Numbered from the stretch's first letter, positions 43,698 to 53,368 are shown. The stretch is 64,000 bases of DNA from Proteus appendicitidis (GCF_030271835.1 NZ_CP127389.1:2950001-3014000), one strand, 5' to 3'. Made by a program: numbers and translations. The notes: a model not told the origin generated them from the letters alone.

Positions 43698-46019
43698 ATG
43701 AAAAAACGTTTTCTCATATTTGCCTTATTTATGCTCACTTCTTCAGTTCATGGAGATGAAACGCAAGAAGCGCAAATCAATATTTCAGAGCCACCCGTTA
43801 CAATAACTGAAACGACTTCTGAAGTTATTTCTCAAGCAGAGCCTAGAAATTCACAATTACCTTCTGCCGATGTCACGCCTTCTGCTCGCCAGAAGATATT
43901 AAAATTTGCAGAGACAGCGCCTAGTTATGGCGCGATCCATTTAACGGGTGTTAGCCCCGATGGCTATTTAGAATTTGGTGTACGTAGTGATGAATATGTT
44001 TCTAAAGCCACTCTTGATTTAGAATTTACACCGTCTCCGTCACTCCTTCCTGTGGAGTCTCATCTTAATGTCTATTTAAATGATGAATTAATGGGCGTTA
44101 TTACCTTAAAACAGGACGATTTAGGTAAGAAAAATCAAATTACGATCCCCATTGATCCTTTATTTATTCAAGATTTTAACCATATAAAACTCTCTTTTAT
44201 TGGTCATTATCGTGAAATTTGTGAGAACCAAGCAAATACAACACTCTGGCTTGATGTAAGTAAAAGCAGTCAACTAAATCTGACCTTTCAATCACTGCGT
44301 TTAGGTAATGAGTTAGCGCACTTCCCAGAACCCTTTTTTGATAGCCGTGATTTTGGAGAATTAACACTGCCAATGGTTTTCAGCCAGTCGCCTAATTTAG
44401 TTCAACAAAAAGCGGCAGCGATCCTCTCTTCTTGGTTTGGTACTCAAGTTGATTGGCGTAAACAAAATTACCCTGTCTATTATGATGCATTGCCAAATCA
44501 ACACAGCATTGTTTTTGCAACCAATACACAAAAACCTGCCTTTTTAAAACAGCATTCCGATGTGAAAGAGCCAACCATTGAAATGCTGACGCATCCAACC
44601 AACCCTTATATTAAATTACTTCTTATTATGGGGCGTGATGATAACGATTTGATCACTGCCGTAAACGGAATAGCCCGTGGACAAGTTATCTTCAGAGGGA
44701 ATATCGTCACAATTAATGAAGTAGAAAAATTGATCCCGCGTGAACCTTATGATGCGCCAAAATGGGCACAGTTAAATAAACCTATCTACTTTAATACGCT
44801 ACAAGACTATGAAGGTCAGTTGCAATCTCGCGGATTAAAACCGAATCCTATTACATTAAATATGACGTTACCGCCTGATCTCTTTATGTTTAATAATACG
44901 GGATTACAAATGCAATTGCGTTATCGCTATACCGCTCCTGCATTTCAAGATGATTCTCGTATGTCTATCTCAGTAAACGACCATTTCATTAAAGCTTACC
45001 CTCTTGAGAAAGATAAAAAAGATAATCTTGTCATCGCTTATTTACCGCTTATTCAAGGCTGGATTGAGCATAAGAATTTATTGAATATTCCCGCAGTAAA
45101 ACTTGGTGAGCGTAACCAAATTACGTTTGCCTTTGATTATACCAACCCCATTCCCGGAGGCTCCGTAGATCAATGTATTACTTATCAACCTGTACCAAAT
45201 GCGGTCGCCATTGATGATTTATCTAGTTTTAATTTTACAGGTGATTATCGACACTATATTGCACTGCCGGATTTACGAGTTTACAGTCATGCCGGTTTCC
45301 CATTTAGCCGTTATGCGGATCTGTCTGAAACCTTGATTTTTGTTAATCAACAACCGTCTCCAACACAATTATCTACCCTATTAATTTCAATGGGGAATAT
45401 AGGTGCTCAAACAGGTTATCCGGCACTCAATGTTGCATTAACCAGTTCATTGGATGAAATGCAAAAAAGAGATGCTGATCTACTACTTATCGGAACCATT
45501 CCACCTGCATTAAATAATGATAAACAGATGAATGTACTGATTGATAAAGCACGTAGTGAAATCACGCTACCTTCTCGTGAAATCAGTATTTTTAGCCACA
45601 CAAGTTATCAATCGTCTGATAAACGCCCTGATAGTCGGATCTCTCTGACCTCCAAAGGATCGATGGGCGCGATTATTGGTTTCCAATCTCCCTTCTTTTC
45701 ACAGCGTAGCGTTGTCGCATTATTAGCTGATAGTACGCAAGGTTACAAACTGTTAAATGAGGCGATTAGTGACAGTGGTAAGCGTGATGCTATGCATGGC
45801 TCCGTGGTATTGATCAGAGAGTCTGGCGTAAATAGCTTGCGTGTGGGGGATACTTATTTCGTCGGTTATTTACCTTGGTGGGAAGAAGTTTGGTATGTGT
45901 TTGCTTCTCACCCTATATGGCTTGGTTTAGCGGCAATTGTCGGCATTATTCTTGTCTCTCTTCTTATTTGGCGAGCAATGAAAATAAGAAGCCAACGTCG
46001 TTTAGCGGCTAAGGACTAA
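43698..46019 (+). CDS. bcsB: BcsB, periplasmic cellulose synthase subunit
   Basis: 773 residues (E. coli 779). A signal peptide (MKKRFLIFALFMLTSSVHG) precedes alternating carbohydrate-binding and flavodoxin-like domains. A single C-terminal membrane anchor (about 737-760) is followed by KIRSQRRL. BcsB guides the glucan through the periplasm and forms the catalytic core with BcsA. The conserved PFSRYADLSETL and SVDQCI stretches are present. The next gene, bcsC, begins 3 bp after its stop, leaving no room for the bcsZ endoglucanase usually found here. Confidence 0.94.
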   Translation: MKKRFLIFALFMLTSSVHGDETQEAQINISEPPVTITETTSEVISQAEPRNSQLPSADVTPSARQKILKFAETAPSYGAIHLTGVSPDGYLEFGVRSDEYVSKATLDLEFTPSPSLLPVESHLNVYLNDELMGVITLKQDDLGKKNQITIPIDPLFIQDFNHIKLSFIGHYREICENQANTTLWLDVSKSSQLNLTFQSLRLGNELAHFPEPFFDSRDFGELTLPMVFSQSPNLVQQKAAAILSSWFGTQVDWRKQNYPVYYDALPNQHSIVFATNTQKPAFLKQHSDVKEPTIEMLTHPTNPYIKLLLIMGRDDNDLITAVNGIARGQVIFRGNIVTINEVEKLIPREPYDAPKWAQLNKPIYFNTLQDYEGQLQSRGLKPNPITLNMTLPPDLFMFNNTGLQMQLRYRYTAPAFQDDSRMSISVNDHFIKAYPLEKDKKDNLVIAYLPLIQGWIEHKNLLNIPAVKLGERNQITFAFDYTNPIPGGSVDQCITYQPVPNAVAIDDLSSFNFTGDYRHYIALPDLRVYSHAGFPFSRYADLSETLIFVNQQPSPTQLSTLLISMGNIGAQTGYPALNVALTSSLDEMQKRDADLLLIGTIPPALNNDKQMNVLIDKARSEITLPSREISIFSHTSYQSSDKRPDSRISLTSKGSMGAIIGFQSPFFSQRSVVALLADSTQGYKLLNEAISDSGKRDAMHGSVVLIRESGVNSLRVGDTYFVGYLPWWEEVWYVFASHPIWLGLAAIVGIILVSLLIWRAMKIRSQRRLAAKD

Positions 46020-46022
46020 GCT

Positions 46023-49000
46023 ATGTGGCAATTTGGTCACACACATCGCCACTCTGTTATTGCTCTCTTTTTGCTGACAGGCTTTTTGCCTGTCACGCAA
46101 GCCAGTGAAGAGACAACGGAAGCCTTTTTACAAGAGCAAATGAGATTAGGAACATCCACAGAAAATGAAGCTTTAGTGGCTCAGTCATTGCATCGTTTAG
46201 CGTTAATTAAACCCAATGATCCTAATATCTTGTTAATGCAAATTCAGTTTGCTGTAAAACAGAAGAACAATGCAAAAGCACAACAGTTATTTACCCAATT
46301 AGGTACTCAATTTCCACAATCAGAGCAATATCAACGGGCAATAAAAACCTTATCACTGACAACAGATGTTAATCGGCAAAAATTACAGCTAGCCCAGCTT
46401 TACCGTACTGCTGGGCGCTATGATGATGCATTAAATTTATACGATGAAATTTATCGCGGAATGCCTCCAGATGAGACGTTAGCGCTAGAATATCTCCAAG
46501 TGCTTATGCACTCTTCTCATGATGATAAGATAGATAGACTTAATTATATTTATCACCAATATCCTCAGAATACGAAAATAGCAAGCCTCTATCAGCAACA
46601 ATCCACAATAAAATCAGCCGTTACAACAAGCACAACCCATGCCGCTTCCACGGCAAAACCTAAAACAGACGTGGCCTCATTGCCTATTGCGACATTAAAA
46701 CAAAAAGTACAGCAACAACCTGATAATGCTGATGTTGTAGGTGCTTTGGGTGTCCGTTATTCTCGTGCCAATCAACGTGGTGCAGCTATTTTTTATCTGT
46801 CACAAGCGTTAAAATTATCACCCAATCATGATAATAGTGGTCAGTGGCGAGCGATGTTGCAGGCCAACCAATATTGGCATCTCCTTTCAAAAGGTGATGA
46901 AGCACTATTAAAGCAAGATTATGAATTAGCTGAACGTTATTTTAACCAACTCAATAAGTTAAGCCCTTATGAAAGCGAGCCTTATATTGGTCTAGGTAAC
47001 ATTGCGGTTGCACAACGCCAATTAGATCTTGCTGAAAGCTATTATTTGCAAGCCTTAAAATATCAACCCAATCATGCTGCGGCTTTACATAGCCTCGCAA
47101 AACTTTATCGCCAACAGTCACATGATAAAGCGCAACAATTTATTAATGGTTTAACGCCAAGACAATATAAAAATTTGGCAGAAGATTATAGCTATATTAT
47201 CTCAGGTATAAGACAAGATTTAGCCGCGGATGATGAGCATAAAGAGCAATACCTTAGTGCGATTGAAAAACGTAAGGCAATTGCTAAAAATTATCCTAAT
47301 GATGTTTGGAATATTTATCGCCTTACTGATGATTTATTAATTACCCAGCAAGACTCTGTCGCTGAAGCGTATTTTAATCAGCTTAATCGTCGTCTTCCTA
47401 ATGATCCGTCTCGCCTTTATGCTTATGCGTTATATCTCAATAAAACAGGGCGAGAAACTCAAGCACTTGATACGCTAAAAACGATCCCCTTATCTCAACG
47501 CAGTGAGAGCATGAAAGCGTTATATAGCCGATTGCGTTTTGGTGAAATAGTCGCACATGCAGAGTCTCTACGCGCAAAAGGACAAGAACAACAGGCTGTT
47601 GATTATCTTTTTGCTCATATTCCGCCAGAGCAAAAAATTCAAACTTATTTGCTATTAGCTAACTGGGCTACAGAACGAAATAATCTCGATCAAGCCTTAA
47701 GTTATTACCATACTGCATTGAATTTAGAACCCAATAATGAAACTGCATTATTAGGTGCGATGGATATCGCCTTAGAACAAGGGGAAAAGATACAGGCAAA
47801 ATACTACCTTGCCAAAATAGAAACGCTTTCTCCCAACCAATTTAATAGCAACGCGATTAGGCGCGTCGCCAATGCAGAAAAAGAGGTAGGTAATACAGAG
47901 AAAGCACAACACTATTTTGCTTATTTAGCACAACAAATTGAAGCAGAGCCAGACAGTGCTGATCCTTTAGTATTACGTGATATTGCTCGTTTTCAGCGCG
48001 ATGAGCAACATAGTCAGCAAGCTCACTATTATTATCAACAAGCGATGATCAAGGACGGAATAACAGATAAGCTACCAAAAGATAATATTGAATACACCAC
48101 ATTAATGCGTAATGACGAAAAAGATAATTGGCTATCTCGCAGTTTACGCGCTGATGCTGACGCGCTTTATCGTCAACAAGAGTGGCGATTTACGCTTGAG
48201 CATGATTATTGGGGGTCAAGTGGTAGCGAAGGTTACTCAAAACTACGCGCTCATACCACCATGTTACAGCTTGATCACCCTGTTTATGATGGGCGTTTTT
48301 TCTGGCGTGCAGACTTAGTTAATCTTAATAGTGGCAAACTGGGTACATCACCTTATGATTCGAAATTTGGGACTTGTTACCGCACGGGGTGTTTCCCCCT
48401 AGAGCAAAAATCCTTTGGTGTTAGCCCTGCAATTGGCTGGGAAAATGGTCAATGGCAATGGGATCTTGGTACTACACCGTTAGGTTTTGAAGTGACTGAT
48501 TGGGTCGGTAAAATCGCCTATAGTTATGATCTTTTTAATGTGGGCTGGACACTTGATATTCACCGTCGCCCTGTTAATAGTTCTATGCTTGCTTTTGGTG
48601 GTCAACGAGATATTTGGACTAACCATACATGGGGCGGTGTAAGAAGAAGCGGTATTCGTTTAAGCGCAAGCTATGACTTAGGCGGAAAGGAGGGTTATTG
48701 GGGCGAGGTTTCTGTCGATAAACTCACGGGTAAAAACGTCGAAGATAATAGCAGTGTCCGAGGTATGGGAGGCTATTATTATAAACTTATCAATGAGAAC
48801 AACCGCCGTGTTTCTGTCGGCTTAAGTACGATGCTTTGGCATTATGATAAAGACTTAAGCGGATATACTTTAGGTCAAGGTGGTTATTATAGCCCTCAAA
48901 AATATGTCTCTTTAGGGCTACCGATTAATTATCGCGAACGTACTGAAAATTGGTCTTGGGAATTGTCAGGCTCTGTATCTTGGTCTTACTCCCAAACGGA

Positions 49001-49349
49001 TGACAGAAAGCGTTATCCTTTACAAAATCTCGTTTCTCTCGATAAATTTAATCGCTATATGAATGAACTTAGCCCTGAAGATCGAGAAGAAATGATGAGA
49101 CTTTATTATCAAGAGCGTGATGCTGTTGATGAAGGAGACTCCAGTAATGGTTTTGGCTATACCGCAAGAGCATTAGTTGAGCATCGTATTACCCCCCATT
49201 GGTTTATTGGTGCGGCTATCGATATTCAACAAGCAAAAAACTATACCCCAAGCCATGCGTTAATGTATCTACGTTATTCCTTTGATGGTTGGAATGGTGA
49301 TTTAGATTTACCACCAAACCCTCTAATTCCTTATGCAGACTTTAAATAA
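46023..49349 (+). CDS. bcsC: BcsC, cellulose export TPR/outer-membrane porin
   Basis: 1108 residues (E. coli 1157). A signal peptide (about 1-27, ending ...LPVTQA) is followed by many TPR repeats (about 40-700; AAIFYLSQALKLSPNH, LDLAESYYLQALKYQPNHAA) and a C-terminal beta-barrel (about 750-1108). The barrel starts in SLRADADALYRQQEWRF and ends RYSFDGWNGDLDLPPNPLIP. It exports cellulose through the outer membrane. AAGGACTAAGCT before the ATG gives a ribosome-binding site inside the end of bcsB. Last gene of the operon; a terminator follows. Confidence 0.94.
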   Translation: MWQFGHTHRHSVIALFLLTGFLPVTQASEETTEAFLQEQMRLGTSTENEALVAQSLHRLALIKPNDPNILLMQIQFAVKQKNNAKAQQLFTQLGTQFPQSEQYQRAIKTLSLTTDVNRQKLQLAQLYRTAGRYDDALNLYDEIYRGMPPDETLALEYLQVLMHSSHDDKIDRLNYIYHQYPQNTKIASLYQQQSTIKSAVTTSTTHAASTAKPKTDVASLPIATLKQKVQQQPDNADVVGALGVRYSRANQRGAAIFYLSQALKLSPNHDNSGQWRAMLQANQYWHLLSKGDEALLKQDYELAERYFNQLNKLSPYESEPYIGLGNIAVAQRQLDLAESYYLQALKYQPNHAAALHSLAKLYRQQSHDKAQQFINGLTPRQYKNLAEDYSYIISGIRQDLAADDEHKEQYLSAIEKRKAIAKNYPNDVWNIYRLTDDLLITQQDSVAEAYFNQLNRRLPNDPSRLYAYALYLNKTGRETQALDTLKTIPLSQRSESMKALYSRLRFGEIVAHAESLRAKGQEQQAVDYLFAHIPPEQKIQTYLLLANWATERNNLDQALSYYHTALNLEPNNETALLGAMDIALEQGEKIQAKYYLAKIETLSPNQFNSNAIRRVANAEKEVGNTEKAQHYFAYLAQQIEAEPDSADPLVLRDIARFQRDEQHSQQAHYYYQQAMIKDGITDKLPKDNIEYTTLMRNDEKDNWLSRSLRADADALYRQQEWRFTLEHDYWGSSGSEGYSKLRAHTTMLQLDHPVYDGRFFWRADLVNLNSGKLGTSPYDSKFGTCYRTGCFPLEQKSFGVSPAIGWENGQWQWDLGTTPLGFEVTDWVGKIAYSYDLFNVGWTLDIHRRPVNSSMLAFGGQRDIWTNHTWGGVRRSGIRLSASYDLGGKEGYWGEVSVDKLTGKNVEDNSSVRGMGGYYYKLINENNRRVSVGLSTMLWHYDKDLSGYTLGQGGYYSPQKYVSLGLPINYRERTENWSWELSGSVSWSYSQTDDRKRYPLQNLVSLDKFNRYMNELSPEDREEMMRLYYQERDAVDEGDSSNGFGYTARALVEHRITPHWFIGAAIDIQQAKNYTPSHALMYLRYSFDGWNGDLDLPPNPLIPYADFK

Positions 49350-49370
49350 CGTTCAATGCATTAAAAACAC

Positions 49371-49397
49371 AAACGGGAAGCACTGGCTTCCCGTTTA
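49371..49397. terminator. Bidirectional terminator between bcsC and the YeeE/YedE pair
   Basis: AAACGGGAAGC - CACTG - GCTTCCCGTTT, a perfect stem flanked by short A and T runs in the convergent gap. T-runs are short, so efficiency may be moderate. Confidence 0.8.
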
Positions 49398-49431
49398 ACG
49401 TTTTCGCTAAAATGTAGAGTGTAAATTGCCA

Positions 49432-49845
49432 TTATTGCGTTTTACGAAAAAGCCCTACAAGTAACCAACCTACAATCATGGCAAGGACAAATAAAATACC
49501 TTGATAGAACCCTGCACCGACTAATACCAAACCAGGACCGGGGCAAATTCCCGCTAATCCCCAGCCAAGACCAAATAACGCACTGCCTAACACTAAGGGT
49601 TTATCAATCACTTTATTGGTCGGGATATTTAAAGGGCATGCTAATACACTTAGTTGTCTACGGCGTGTTAATTGGTAACCTATCACACTGACAACCAGCC
49701 CTGCTCCCATGATTATCAATAAAGAAGGGTCCCAATTTCCGGTGATATCCAGAAAAGCTAGAATTTTTTGCGGATTGCTCATTCCACCAACAATCAATCC
49801 TGCACTGAATAGAAGACCACAAAGAAAAGCAACAAACTTAGTCAT
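49432..49845 (-). CDS. YeeE/YedE-type membrane protein, second half (sulfur transport)
   Basis: 137 residues with four hydrophobic segments. LFGLGWGLAGICPGPGLVLVGAG carries the conserved cysteine of the YeeE/YedE (TsuA, PmpB-like) family, which moves thiosulfate or other reduced sulfur species across the inner membrane. It follows the first half-gene by 4 bp and is one of a split pair that would together make one transporter. Confidence 0.82.
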   Translation of the reverse strand: MTKFVAFLCGLLFSAGLIVGGMSNPQKILAFLDITGNWDPSLLIIMGAGLVVSVIGYQLTRRRQLSVLACPLNIPTNKVIDKPLVLGSALFGLGWGLAGICPGPGLVLVGAGFYQGILFVLAMIVGWLLVGLFRKTQ

Positions 49846-49849
49846 TTTC

Positions 49850-50284
49850 TTAGCCTCCTATCACATGGCGCTGAATATAAACGGTAATAAATGCCGTTGC
49901 CATAAATACCAACACAGCAACAATAGAACGACGCGATAATCGTGCTAATCCGCAAATACCATGACCACTTGTGCAACCACTGCCTAAACGTGTGCCTGCT
50001 CCCACCAGCACTCCGGCAATAATTAACATCCAAGGTGATGTTTCAATCACTGGCGATAAGGGTTTATCAAAAAAATAAAACAGTGTAGGTGCGATTAGCA
50101 TGCCAAGTAAAAATGCCCAACGCCAACCATTTCCCTGCTGTTTTGTTGATAAAACGCTCCCCAAAATACCACTTATTCCTGCAATACGACCATTAAATAA
50201 CAATAAAATGGCGGCCGCAGCGCCTATCATAAGCCCACCAATTGCCGCACTTAAAGGCGTAAAGTGAACCCAATCTATATTCAT
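49850..50284 (-). CDS. YeeE/YedE-type membrane protein, first half (sulfur transport)
   Basis: 144 residues, four hydrophobic segments, with the family motif GSGCTSGHGICGLARLS carrying two conserved cysteines. It starts 3 bp after the ArsR-family regulator and precedes its partner, so the three genes form a small operon. By family it is a transporter for sulfur-containing ions; the substrate cannot be read from sequence. Confidence 0.82.
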   Translation of the reverse strand: MNIDWVHFTPLSAAIGGLMIGAAAAILLLFNGRIAGISGILGSVLSTKQQGNGWRWAFLLGMLIAPTLFYFFDKPLSPVIETSPWMLIIAGVLVGAGTRLGSGCTSGHGICGLARLSRRSIVAVLVFMATAFITVYIQRHVIGG

Positions 50285-50287
50285 AAA

Positions 50288-50611
50288 TTAACCTGCTATA
50301 GGGCAATAAAGCTGATAAAGCGTATTGAGCAGTACAAGAACTTTTTCATCAGCAATAGAATAAAAGATACGTTTTCCATCACGACGAGTATTCACTAACC
50401 CTTCATTGCGTAAAACGGTTAGCTGTTGAGAAAGTGTCGGCTGACGAATACCTAAACTCTCCTCTAATTCACTCACACTTTTTTCGCCCTGACTTAGCTG
50501 ACACAATAATAAGAGGCGATCGCCATTTCCTAGCGTCTTAAGCATGCTAGAGGCTTCATTAGCCGCCAATTTCATTGCATCTAATAAATCAGGTTGAACT
50601 CGTTGTGTCAT
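50288..50611 (-). CDS. ArsR/SmtB-family regulator, BigR/YgaV-like persulfide sensor
   Basis: 107 residues from MTQRVQPDLLDAMKLA, where GGAG lies 6 nt upstream; an in-frame extension upstream lacks a ribosome-binding site. Winged helix with LEESLGIRQPTLSQQLTVLRNEGLVNTRRDGKRIFY. Two cysteines, C37 (LLLLCQL) and C103 (LYCP), occupy the positions that form the sulfide-responsive pair in BigR. It probably represses the sulfur transporter genes downstream. An inverted CAATATA/TATATTG pair flanks 50627-50663 upstream and may be its operator. Confidence 0.85.
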   Translation of the reverse strand: MTQRVQPDLLDAMKLAANEASSMLKTLGNGDRLLLLCQLSQGEKSVSELEESLGIRQPTLSQQLTVLRNEGLVNTRRDGKRIFYSIADEKVLVLLNTLYQLYCPIAG

Positions 50612-50704
50612 GGTAAACTCCATAATCAATATACTTTTTAATAATATGTTAATTTATATATTGTGCAAGTTTTCTTTTTATTGCGTGTTTGTATAAGGCG
50701 CTAT

Positions 50705-51226
50705 ATGCTCTGTAACATGAAAACGGTAAGAGTCCCCATCGCCTTAGTGCAAAGCGTTATGCGAACACTGCGTGAAAAATTGCAGCAGGCTAATCTTTAT
50801 CTTAATACAAATTACCCAGAACCTACTCTACATTATAATCAGAGAGGAACTATTGCAGGCAGTGCCTATTATGCAAATTGGGAAATCCGTATTAATCCTA
50901 CATTATTGATTGAAAATAAACAGAATTTTATTGAAGAAGTTATTCCTCATGAATTAGCGCATTTATTAGTTAATCGCCATTTTGGGCGTGTAGCACCTCA
51001 TGGAAAAGAGTGGAAATGGATGATGGAAACCGTATTACAAGTTTCAGCTAAACGAACTCATCATTTTGATGTCAGCGCAGTTAAAGCTAAAACCTTTCCT
51101 TATGCTTGCCATTGTAAAGAAGAACATCACCTAACAATTCGCCGTCATAACAAAGTATTACGCGGAGAGACACAATACCGTTGCCGCCATTGTCAGGCTA
51201 TTTTGCAATTTATCAAAAATAAATAA
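50705..51226 (+). CDS. sprT: SprT, zinc metalloprotease-like protein
   Basis: 173 residues from 50705, where AAGG is placed 6 nt upstream; the E. coli protein aligns from the internal ATG at 50717 ([15 protein letters not shown]), which lacks a ribosome-binding site, so the true start is uncertain by four codons. The [22 protein letters not shown] motif carries the HExxH zinc site plus downstream H. A C-terminal zinc ribbon has C-x-C and CRHC. The family (SprT/Spartan) is linked to DNA-protein crosslink processing in other organisms; the bacterial role is unclear. Confidence 0.9.
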   Translation: MLCNMKTVRVPIALVQSVMRTLREKLQQANLYLNTNYPEPTLHYNQRGTIAGSAYYANWEIRINPTLLIENKQNFIEEVIPHELAHLLVNRHFGRVAPHGKEWKWMMETVLQVSAKRTHHFDVSAVKAKTFPYACHCKEEHHLTIRRHNKVLRGETQYRCRHCQAILQFIKNK

Positions 51227-51237
51227 ACACAGGAAAA

Positions 51238-51274
51238 ATAAAGCCGATATGTTGATTAATTCGTATCGGCTTTA
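51238..51274. terminator. Bidirectional terminator between sprT and mgtE
   Basis: AAAGCCGATA - loop - TATCGGCTTT in the convergent gap, with a short T-run on both sides. Confidence 0.82.
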
Positions 51275-51301
51275 TCTTGAGAATGAATATGTAGGATTGT
51301 C

Positions 51302-52375
51302 TTAAGCAAACTCGCTCATCACATGAGATGCGATTTCAAAGTAAATAATAAGACCTGTACCATCAATTAACGTTGCAATAAATGGTGCTGAAACAACCGC
51401 AGGATCAATACTTAAACGCTTTAATACCATTGGAATAACAGATGAGACAATTGCACTCCAAACTGTGATTGAAATAAGCGTTAAGCCAACCACAATCATC
51501 ACTTCCATACCCACACCTAAGAACCAAGCACGCACAAAACCGGCAATACCCATAGTCAGTGCAACCATTATGGATGTGGTTATCTCTTTTCTTAATACAG
51601 ACCAAACATTACGTAAGCTCACTTCCCCTAATGCCATCGCACGTACTAATGTTGAGGTGATCTGTGTACCACTATTTCCGCCAGTACCAATCAGCAATGG
51701 AATAAAGAAGGCTAATGAAATTGCTGCTTCTAGTCTGTCTTCAAAAGCATGTAATACAGTGCTGGTATACGCTTCTGCCACAAACAGCATCAACAACCAC
51801 ACAACACGTTTACGCCATAAGGTTACTGGGCTGGTTTCTAAATAAGGCTGCTCTAAAGGTGACGTTGCCCCCTGCATTTGTGCATCGAGTGTATTTTCAT
51901 CTTCAATTAATTCAGCAATATCTTGAGGACGTAAAACACCGACTAATTTTCCAAAATGCATCACTGGTACACTGTCTAAACCGCTATGGCTAATCAGTTG
52001 ATACACATCATGTCGATTCTGTTCTGGTGAGACAGAGAAAAAAGTTTGACGCATAACATCAGACACAAACAGATCATTAGCCGCGGTTAATAATGATTTA
52101 ACGGGCAAAATGCCATTGAGATAATTATCTTTATCCACCACATATAAATAGGTTGGAATTAATTCATCTTTTAAATCATTAACCAATTGAGCTTTCACAT
52201 TTTCAACAGAATCAGCGACAGAAACTGCAATATAAGACTGGCTCATATAAGCACTAACGGTTGCATCATCTTTTAAACGATTATATTGGTCTTGAGTTGA
52301 GTTATTTTGCGGTGTGTTTAAGGATGCATCTGCAACTAATACAGCATCCATTTTGTTTTGAGTATTGAATTTCAT
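51302..52375 (-). CDS. mgtE: MgtE-family magnesium transporter without the N-domain
   Basis: 357 residues, about 90 shorter than typical MgtE (around 450). A short polar N-terminus leads straight into two CBS domains (about 40-155; YMSQSYIAVSVADSVENVKAQ, LDSVPVMHFGKLVGVLRPQDIAELI). Five membrane segments follow, with the pore motifs IPLLIGTGGNSGTQITS and SIDPAVVSAPFIATLIDGTG. The superhelical MgtE_N domain, part of the Mg2+ gate in T. thermophilus, is absent, so gating relies on the CBS pair alone. It transports Mg2+ (possibly other divalents). An M-box riboswitch precedes it. Confidence 0.9.
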   Translation of the reverse strand: MKFNTQNKMDAVLVADASLNTPQNNSTQDQYNRLKDDATVSAYMSQSYIAVSVADSVENVKAQLVNDLKDELIPTYLYVVDKDNYLNGILPVKSLLTAANDLFVSDVMRQTFFSVSPEQNRHDVYQLISHSGLDSVPVMHFGKLVGVLRPQDIAELIEDENTLDAQMQGATSPLEQPYLETSPVTLWRKRVVWLLMLFVAEAYTSTVLHAFEDRLEAAISLAFFIPLLIGTGGNSGTQITSTLVRAMALGEVSLRNVWSVLRKEITTSIMVALTMGIAGFVRAWFLGVGMEVMIVVGLTLISITVWSAIVSSVIPMVLKRLSIDPAVVSAPFIATLIDGTGLIIYFEIASHVMSEFA

Positions 52376-52454
52376 TTTGTGGTTCCCTATTACTGTTTGT
52401 GTTTAGCAAATCAGTTCTCCATAGGGGCGAAACCAGAAGCGAGAATGCAAAAGC

Positions 52455-52620
52455 TATCTACACGTCTCGGTTTTAGCACTATACAACGTATCCGATGAAT
52501 ACTGGAAGTTACATGGGGATATACCTTCGGTCGATATATCCTGTCCTAATCTTGGGCGTCTCTCGACGTCGTCAGATCAGTAACCTGTGTTTGTATAGGA
52601 GCCTCGCCTAACGAGATACT
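52455..52620 (-). promoter_or_regulatory. M-box (ykoK) magnesium riboswitch upstream of mgtE
   Basis: The minus strand shows the conserved M-box core: CTCGTTAGGCGAGGCTCC near the 5' end (about 52597-52614), GAGAGACGCCCAAGA in the middle, and GTGCTAAAACC near the 3' end (about 52468-52479). It lies 80-245 nt before the mgtE ATG. M-boxes bind Mg2+ and switch off Mg2+ transporter genes. The expression platform must lie in 52380-52454, where CGCCCCTATGGAGAACTG occurs. Identification is by consensus recall; covariance was not computed. Confidence 0.88.
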
Positions 52621-52835
52621 GCACTTTTCTTGCGAATGCGGCGCGCATTATAACCACTCACAATATAATGAAAAGCATGATAACGATTTTGTTTAAGTTC
52701 TATTGAAAAATAACTCCAAGCATTCATCACACAATTAAAATTTGTAATTACATTCAAAACCAATATATAAAAAGAAATGAAATTCCCTACGAAAGCTAAA
52801 ATCGTATAGTAAAAGATAATCTGTTTATTAATTGT

Positions 52836-53171
52836 TTATTTGAATGCTAATTTTTGTACTCTTATTTCTTCTGCTTGTAAAAATATATCTTTTACTGTTT
52901 TACCATCTAATGATTGGCACATTTTACGAGTGATAATATCCGCATTTTTATGACGACCAGCGATAACTAAATCATTAAAATTAATATCATTAAGGATCGC
53001 TAATTCTATTGCTTCATCAAAACGTGATTGTTCATCAAGGGGAAGTGAGTTGCGCATTTCAACAATAGAGATACGTAGCGACTCTACATTAGAGCCATCA
53101 AGGGTTTGTTGAGGTTTTTCACAGCCAGATAACATGACACTAAATAAACAAATAACTAACAATTTTTTCAT
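52836..53171 (-). CDS. Small lipoprotein of unknown function (DUF6694-like)
   Basis: 111 residues. A lipoprotein signal peptide MKKLLVICLFSVMLSGC has the lipobox LSGC, so Cys17 should be lipidated. The +2 residue is Glu, which suggests outer-membrane sorting. The mature part is helical and charged (IVEMRNSLPLDEQSRFDEAIELAIL). It resembles small Morganellaceae lipoproteins annotated as DUF6694, but I cannot verify that. A strong AAGGGGGG ribosome-binding site precedes the ATG. It lies alone on its strand between mgtE and hcr. Confidence 0.75.
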   Translation of the reverse strand: MKKLLVICLFSVMLSGCEKPQQTLDGSNVESLRISIVEMRNSLPLDEQSRFDEAIELAILNDINFNDLVIAGRHKNADIITRKMCQSLDGKTVKDIFLQAEEIRVQKLAFK

Positions 53172-53368
53172 ATATCCCCCCTTACCCAGTCGATAGTTTA
53201 AATAATAGCAGAATGTTTATAAGGAAACTCCCCACTAACTAAAATATATTTTTAGTTAATCATCATTTCCAATATTTTTATTATTCTGAATAAATAAAAC
53301 CCTTCTTTAATTTAAAATAAAGGGAAGCATTTTCCAGATTATTCAGTTTTTTAATGGGAAGAATAGAC

